Source of the DNA: Acidimicrobiaceae bacterium
Lineage (GTDB): Bacteria > Actinomycetota > Acidimicrobiia > Acidimicrobiales > RAAP-2
Direction of reading: 5' to 3'
Assembly: GCA_003164275.1 (NCBI GenBank)
Contig: PLSY01000346.1
Span: forward strand, 1-8,951
DNA: 8,951 bases
A program made the translations under genes and the position numbers. The notes under the pieces are model-generated. The model was not told the DNA's origin, did no database searches, and saw nothing but the letters and a program-made list of their open reading frames with translations. Below, piece by piece: positions 5,277 to 8,951 of the stretch (position 1 is the first letter of the stretch; each line of letters starts with the position of its first letter).

Positions 5277-6305
5277 ATGTGGATCGTCGCGGCCGCAGTG
5301 GTACTGATCGTCCTCGTAGTGGTGGTCAGGCTGGCGTCACGCCGTCCGAAAGGTGATGACCTGACCTCGGTGCGGAGCTACCACTCGGCGTTGGGCACGC
5401 TCGAGCAGCTCTCCGACCGGACGAGTCGGTCCTCCATCAACGTGGTCCCGCCGCGCGATGAGACAGGGGACACCTACGTGCGCCCGAGGTCGTCGGCCGA
5501 GTCGGGACCGAGCGCCCCGGGGAGGTCGGTACCGCCAATCCCGGTCCGTGGCACTGGGGACTTCCCTGACCCGGAGACCCCCCTCATCTTCGACGACGCG
5601 AGGCCGAGGGAACGCGCCCCACGTGAGGCGGCCGGGACGGGCGGATCGGGCTTCCGCACGCCACGGGCCCAGCGCCAGGCTCTCGACTCGATGAACCACC
5701 GGCCCCGGCGAGTAACGAGCGTGCTGATCGTGGTGGCCGCGCTGGTCCTCTTCGGGGTCTTGGCCTACGTGGGTAGCCACCGCTCGAGCCCGGGCAAACA
5801 GGCCAAGTCCGCCGGTGGGGCGACGTCAACGACCGGCGCGTCGCACTCGTCCACCACCACCAACCGATCGCATGGCACCACGACGACCACCGCCAAGTCG
5901 ACGACCACCACCACCAAGCCGAAGAAGACGAAACCGGTACCGACCACCATCCCCACCCAGATCGTGGCCACTGCGTCGACGAGCTCCTCGGCCACCTATC
6001 CCGTCAGCTCGGCTTCATACCTTGTGACCGTCACGGCCACGGGGCCCATCTGGGTGTCGGCCACCACCATGGCCACCGGCTCGACCCTGTGGGCAGGCAA
6101 GCTGGAGGCCGGGGCAGTGCAGAACATCCAAGCCACCGGTGCCATCGAGGTGCAGCTCGGTACGCCGGCGGCCACCGTGGCCCTCAATCAGATTCCGGTG
6201 GTCTTCCCGACGCCCATCCGCTCTCCGTTCGTTGCCACCTTCCAGCCGGCCTCCACGGCGACGACGGCGCCCACCACCACGCCTGCGTCGATAACCGCTC
6301 CCTAA
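5277..6305 (+). CDS. Two-pass membrane protein with Thr-rich linker and RodZ C-terminal-like (DUF4115) domain
   Basis: This 342-aa protein is not one I can name. It begins with a hydrophobic helix (residues 2-19) followed by RLASRRPK. A hydrophilic, Pro/Arg-rich region of about 125 residues comes next, containing SVRSYHSALGTLEQLSD (31-47). A second helix (147-166) is preceded by NHRPRR. After that come a Thr/Ser/Lys-rich linker (about 183-222) and a beta-rich domain (about 246-312) with IWVSATTMATGSTLWAGKL, which resembles the RodZ C-terminal domain (DUF4115). The tail is Thr/Pro-rich. Positive charges flanking the middle region on both sides predict that it is cytoplasmic and that the linker and beta domain are outside. 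Unlike RodZ there is no N-terminal helix-turn-helix. An envelope or cell-shape role is inferred from the domain only. ATG 5277 begins directly with the hydrophobic helix, which supports this start. Confidence 0.75.
   Translation: MWIVAAAVVLIVLVVVVRLASRRPKGDDLTSVRSYHSALGTLEQLSDRTSRSSINVVPPRDETGDTYVRPRSSAESGPSAPGRSVPPIPVRGTGDFPDPETPLIFDDARPRERAPREAAGTGGSGFRTPRAQRQALDSMNHRPRRVTSVLIVVAALVLFGVLAYVGSHRSSPGKQAKSAGGATSTTGASHSSTTTNRSHGTTTTTAKSTTTTTKPKKTKPVPTTIPTQIVATASTSSSATYPVSSASYLVTVTATGPIWVSATTMATGSTLWAGKLEAGAVQNIQATGAIEVQLGTPAATVALNQIPVVFPTPIRSPFVATFQPASTATTAPTTTPASITAP
5823..5937 (+). repeat. Low-complexity ACC/ACG trinucleotide tract encoding the Thr-rich linker
   Basis: The tract encodes runs such as TTTNRS, TTTTTAKS and TTTTTTKPKK within the membrane protein. 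The DNA is dominated by ACC and ACG codons with scattered AAG, so it is a degenerate trinucleotide repeat that could change length by slippage. At protein level it is a flexible, extracytoplasmic, possibly O-glycosylated spacer; that last point is inference. Confidence 0.7.
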
Positions 6306-6313
6306 CCCGCTGT

Positions 6314-8479
6314 TCAGGCTGTGGGAGGGCCCGCTCCCATCCCCAGGGCCTCCAGGATGAAGGCATAGACGAAAGCCTCGTCCCTCCACGCGTCATAGCG
6401 GCCCGACGGCCCCCCGTGGCCGGCCCCGAGCTCGGTCTTCAGCAGCACTCGGTTCTGCGGGTTGGCCGCCCGTAGCTTGGCCACCCACTTCGCCGGTTCC
6501 CAAAAGCCCACCCTCGGGTCCGACAGGCCGCCCGTGGCCAGGATGTCGGGATACTGGACCGGGATGCCGTCATCGTCGACCGGTCGCACGTTGTCGTAGG
6601 GCGAGTAGGACTTCATCACCGCGTAGATCTCCGGGTCCTCTACCGGGTTGCCCCACTCCTCCCACTCGAGCACCGTCAACGGCAGGGTCTCGTCCATGAT
6701 GGTGGTGAGACAGTCGACGAAGGGGACCTCGGCCACGATGGCCCGGAAGAGGTCGGGTGCGATATTGGCCACGGCCCCCATCAAGAGGCCGCCGGCGCTT
6801 CCCCCGCGGGCAACCAGAAGATCGGGGGAGGTCCAGCCGCCGGCAACCAGGGCACGGGCGCAGGCGACAAAGTCCGTGAAGGTGTTGGCCTTGGCCGCGA
6901 ACTTGCCGTGCTCGTACCAGGCCCGGCCCATCTCGCCACCTCCACGGATATGGGCGATGGCGAAGAGGAATCCCCGATCGAGGAGGCTCAACCGGAGCGA
7001 CGAGAAGGTCGGGTCCATCGACGCCTCGTAGGAGCCGTAGCCGTAGAGAAGGCACGGCGAGGGTTGTCCCGAGCTGGGTCCTCCGACCAGATCCGGTCGG
7101 TAGACGAGCGACATCGGGACCTGGGTGCCGTCATCGGCTGACGCCCACAACCGCTCAGTCCGGTAGTTGCCCAGTTCGAAGTCGCCGAGGACGGGCTGGC
7201 GCTTGCGCAGGGTGGTCCCACCCGTCTCGAGGTCGAGGTCGAAGACCGACCGCGGAGTGATCAGCGACGTGTACTCGTAGCGCAGCGTGGTGGAGTCGTA
7301 CTCAGGGTTGGCCCCACCCCACACCGTCGAGGGCGAGTCCGGCTGTGCGACCCGGGTGGACACGCCGGTGGCGGCGTCGATGACCCGCATCCGCGTCTCG
7401 CCCCCCTCGCGCTCGTAGACGACGAGGTGCCCGGCGAATGGGTCGACGGCGTCGAGCCTGACGCCCGTGCGGGCTGGGATGACCTCACGCCAGTGGTCGC
7501 GGCTGGGCGAACCCTCCTCTGCCTCCATCAGGCGGAAGTCCTCGGCGCCATCGTTGGTGACAATGAGGAACCGGCCGCCCCGCCCGAGGTCCGGGCGGCC
7601 CCGGTCGTGGTCCACGCTGTACTCGATGCCCTGTCGTCTCGGCTCGATGACGGCAAAGGAACCAGAAGGGTCGTCGGCCGGCAGCGCTCGGACTTCCGAG
7701 GTGACCTTCGAGTCGAGGCCGAGCAGGATGAAAGCGTCGTCCTTCGTCCGCCCCACGCCGAGGTAGAAGCGGTCGTCGGCCTCTTCGTAAACCAGCCGGT
7801 CCAATGCCGGATCCGACCCCACCTCGTGGCGCCACAGCTGAAAGGGGCGCATGGCGTCGTCGACCCGGACGAAGAACACCGTGGCGTTGTCATTGGCCCA
7901 CGCCACCCCATACGAGGTGTCCTCGATGGCTTCCGCCGACTCGACCCCGGTCTCGAGGTCGCGAAAGCGCATGGTGTAGCGCTCGCCTCCGGTGGTGTCG
8001 GTCGAGTACACGAGCCAACGATGGTCCGGGCTGACCGAGAGGTTGCCGAGGGCGAAGTAGTCGTGGCCCTCGGCCAGTCGGTTCTCGTCCAACAGGACCA
8101 TCTCGCCGTCGGACGGTCCGTCGGTCTCGCTGGTGGCCGGGCGACGGCAGTGAATGCCGTAACTGCTGCCTTCCAGGGTGCGGCTGTAGTACAACCAGGG
8201 GCCCTTGCGGGCCGGCACCGATAGGTCGGTCTCTTCAATGCGGGCGACGATCTCGTCGAACAGCGAAGCCCGCAGGTCGCTCGTCTTGGCCGTGACCGCT
8301 TCGGTATAGGCGTTCTCGGCCACCAAGTAGTCGATTACCGCTGGGTCGTCTTTGTCCCGGAGCCAGTACCAGTCGTCGACACGGACGTCACCATGTGCCC
8401 GCAGCTGGAACGGGCGCCGCTCGGGGGAGGGCGGCTCGGGGACCGTCGAGGGGTCTTCGCTGGTCGGATGATCGGGCAT
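6314..8479 (-). CDS. ptrB: Oligopeptidase B, S9 family serine peptidase
   Basis: This cytoplasmic serine peptidase cleaves short peptides, classically after Arg or Lys. The 721-aa product is slightly longer than E. coli PtrB (about 686). The N-terminal part (about 25-80) contains DDWYWLRDK, followed by a beta-propeller region (about 80-440) and the alpha/beta hydrolase domain (about 445-715). The triad is Ser561 in GGSAGG (559-564), Asp654 in LSDPRVGFWEPAKW and His688 in GAGHGG. YGYGSY (479-484) and HIRGGGEMGR (510-519) are family hallmarks. Glu605 and Glu607 in LEWEEWGNP seem to match the acidic residues that give basic P1 specificity in enterobacterial OpdB. There is no signal peptide. ATG 8479 is the only reasonable start. 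The gene stands alone: convergent with the membrane protein gene and divergent from sufB. CATCCT lies 6 bases before the ATG and could be a leaderless -10. Confidence 0.93.
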   Translation of the reverse strand: MPDHPTSEDPSTVPEPPSPERRPFQLRAHGDVRVDDWYWLRDKDDPAVIDYLVAENAYTEAVTAKTSDLRASLFDEIVARIEETDLSVPARKGPWLYYSRTLEGSSYGIHCRRPATSETDGPSDGEMVLLDENRLAEGHDYFALGNLSVSPDHRWLVYSTDTTGGERYTMRFRDLETGVESAEAIEDTSYGVAWANDNATVFFVRVDDAMRPFQLWRHEVGSDPALDRLVYEEADDRFYLGVGRTKDDAFILLGLDSKVTSEVRALPADDPSGSFAVIEPRRQGIEYSVDHDRGRPDLGRGGRFLIVTNDGAEDFRLMEAEEGSPSRDHWREVIPARTGVRLDAVDPFAGHLVVYEREGGETRMRVIDAATGVSTRVAQPDSPSTVWGGANPEYDSTTLRYEYTSLITPRSVFDLDLETGGTTLRKRQPVLGDFELGNYRTERLWASADDGTQVPMSLVYRPDLVGGPSSGQPSPCLLYGYGSYEASMDPTFSSLRLSLLDRGFLFAIAHIRGGGEMGRAWYEHGKFAAKANTFTDFVACARALVAGGWTSPDLLVARGGSAGGLLMGAVANIAPDLFRAIVAEVPFVDCLTTIMDETLPLTVLEWEEWGNPVEDPEIYAVMKSYSPYDNVRPVDDDGIPVQYPDILATGGLSDPRVGFWEPAKWVAKLRAANPQNRVLLKTELGAGHGGPSGRYDAWRDEAFVYAFILEALGMGAGPPTA
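6322..6339 (+). terminator. Possible terminator hairpin for the membrane protein gene
   Basis: TGGGAG (6322-6327) and CTCCCA (6334-6339) form a perfect 6-bp stem around GGCCCG, extendable by a G-T pair. It starts 17 bp after the TAA of the plus-strand membrane protein gene and lies inside the last codons of the convergent peptidase gene. There is no T-run. The two stop codons are only 8 bp apart, so any terminator for this gene would have to sit inside the peptidase coding region. Confidence 0.35.
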
Positions 8480-8514
8480 CGTCCCAGGATGGCACGTCTT
8501 TCTCGCTGTCTGGT

Positions 8515-8530
8515 CCCGAACCGTATCGGG
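8515..8530. promoter_or_regulatory. Short palindrome CCCGA-N6-TCGGG in the ptrB/sufB divergent region
   Basis: CCCGA (8515-8519) and TCGGG (8526-8530) form a perfect 5+5 inverted repeat with a 6-base spacer, containing a second symmetry CCG-TAT-CGG (8521-8529). It lies 36 bases upstream of the ptrB ATG and 72 upstream of sufB. It could be an operator for either gene or a chance repeat in GC-rich DNA. Confidence 0.3.
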
Positions 8531-8543
8531 CTGTCCATGGGGT

Positions 8544-8560
8544 TGTTACTATCGGTATAG
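8544..8560 (+). promoter_or_regulatory. Candidate sufB promoter (extended -10) overlapping palindrome CTAT-CGGT-ATAG
   Basis: TGT-TACTAT (8544-8552) matches an extended -10 element (TGn then TAnnnT), which would start the transcript near 8559, giving a leader of about 43 bases. No good -35 is visible. The inverted repeat CTAT-CGGT-ATAG (8549-8560) overlaps the -10, a typical position for a repressor site. This is an AT-richer patch in otherwise GC-rich sequence. Confidence 0.4.
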
Positions 8561-8566
8561 GAGAAA

Positions 8567-8591
8567 TCGGTTGACCGACCGGATGAACCGA
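8567..8591 (+). promoter_or_regulatory. Inverted repeat TCGGTT-N13-AACCGA in the sufB leader
   Basis: TCGGTT (8567-8572) and AACCGA (8586-8591) are exact reverse complements 13 bases apart. The spacer holds ACCGACCGG. The repeat lies just downstream of the candidate start site and directly before the ribosome-binding site, so a bound regulator or an RNA stem here would affect sufB expression. Fe-S assembly operons are usually controlled by an Fe-S sensor (SufR or Rrf2-type), but I do not recognise this site as a known consensus. Confidence 0.35.
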
Positions 8592-8592
8592 C

Positions 8593-8597
8593 AGGAG
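8593..8597 (+). promoter_or_regulatory. Ribosome-binding site of sufB
   Basis: AGGAG lies 4 bases before ATG 8602. It is among the clearest Shine-Dalgarno sequences in the window and confirms the sufB start. Confidence 0.75.
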
Positions 8598-8601
8598 CCG
8601 C

Positions 8602-8951
8602 ATGACCACTACCGACCTCGACCTCGGAAAATACAAGCTTGGGTGGTCCGACGAAGAGGACTACGTCTTCAAGCCCAAGAAGGGCCTGAACGAGTCAATC
8701 GTCCGTGAGATGTCGGCGATGAAGAAGGAGCCGCAATGGATGCGCGACTTCCGTCTGCGTGCCCTGCAGCGCTTCGAGAAGCGCCCGATGGCCGAGTGGT
8801 TCGCCGTCAACATGCCCGATCTCGACTTCGACGACATCTACTACTACATCAAGCCGACTTCCGGGCAGGTCGAGGACTGGAACGATCTCCCCGACGCCAT
8901 CAAGAACACCTACGAGAAGCTGGGCATCCCCGAGGCGGAGCGCAAGTACCT
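8602..8951 (+). CDS. sufB: Fe-S cluster assembly scaffold SufB, 3'-truncated by window edge
   Basis: This is the first 116 residues of SufB, part of the SufBCD complex that assembles Fe-S clusters on a scaffold in the cytoplasm. The product begins MTTTDLDLGKYKLGWSD and continues with YVFKPKKGLNESIVREMSAMKKEPQWM, FRLRALQRFEKRPM, and the DDIYYYIKP and WNDLPDAIKNTYEKLGIPEAER segments, which are the well-conserved SufB N-terminus. Family proteins are about 470 aa, so roughly three quarters is missing to the right; the cluster-ligand and C-terminal core residues are not visible. In actinobacteria sufB is usually followed by sufD, sufC and sufS, often with a sufR regulator before it; here the upstream neighbour is a divergent peptidase gene, so any sufR is not immediately upstream. 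Confidence 0.95.
   Translation, partial: MTTTDLDLGKYKLGWSDEEDYVFKPKKGLNESIVREMSAMKKEPQWMRDFRLRALQRFEKRPMAEWFAVNMPDLDFDDIYYYIKPTSGQVEDWNDLPDAIKNTYEKLGIPEAERKY

Noticed and set aside
5840..5935. CRISPR-like or tandem repeat array in the ACC/ACG tract
   Set aside because: It is in frame and encodes a Thr-rich linker; there are no regular repeat units with unique spacers.
7427..8224. Plus-strand open frame of 265 codons inside the peptidase gene
   Set aside because: It lies fully opposite the conserved propeller region of oligopeptidase B, with biased composition and no motif.

Overview
The window is high-GC, densely coded bacterial DNA with ordinary chromosomal gene content. Actinobacteria fit best, and class Acidimicrobiia is my guess. 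The grounds are the strong G/C bias at third codon positions, a short MutY of the actinobacterial type, a membrane protein with a long Thr-rich linker, weak or absent Shine-Dalgarno sequences at several starts, and a suf operon beginning with sufB. The class is an inference from style, not from a marker gene. I see no tRNA, rRNA, CRISPR array, insertion sequence, phage gene or integration site.

Layout, left to right. (1) 1-401: the C-terminal part of a MaoC-like hydratase cut by the window edge, followed by a perfect 12-bp hairpin (447-478) that probably ends its transcript. (2) 506-1378: mutY, an adenine glycosylase with the Fe-S cluster cysteines but no C-terminal NUDIX-like domain. (3) 1399-2268 (minus): an epoxide-hydrolase-like alpha/beta hydrolase, convergent with mutY and divergent from the next block. 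(4) 2322-5099: a plus-strand block of four enzymes: an MBL-fold metallohydrolase, a flavin reductase, an RmlC-fold epimerase-like protein and a short-chain dehydrogenase. The first three are separated by only 2 bp each, so they are almost certainly cotranscribed; the SDR follows after 41 bp. (5) 5277-6305: a two-pass membrane protein with a Thr-rich linker and a RodZ C-terminal-like (DUF4115) beta domain. (6) 6314-8479 (minus): an S9 family oligopeptidase B. (7) 8602-8951: the start of sufB, divergent from the peptidase, with short inverted repeats in the 122-bp region between them.

How the genes may work together. MutY (oxidative DNA damage) and SufB (Fe-S assembly) are housekeeping; MutY itself needs a [4Fe-4S] cluster. 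The four-enzyme block is the only part that looks like a dedicated pathway, but its substrate cannot be read from sequence. It contains no sugar nucleotidyltransferase, 4,6-dehydratase, glycosyltransferase or monooxygenase. The RmlC-like protein has lost two residues expected of a canonical dTDP-sugar epimerase, so a rhamnose role is doubtful. I found no clear new defence, mobile or signalling system. The best leads are the undefined four-gene operon with its divergent RmlC-like member, and the palindromic sites upstream of sufB.
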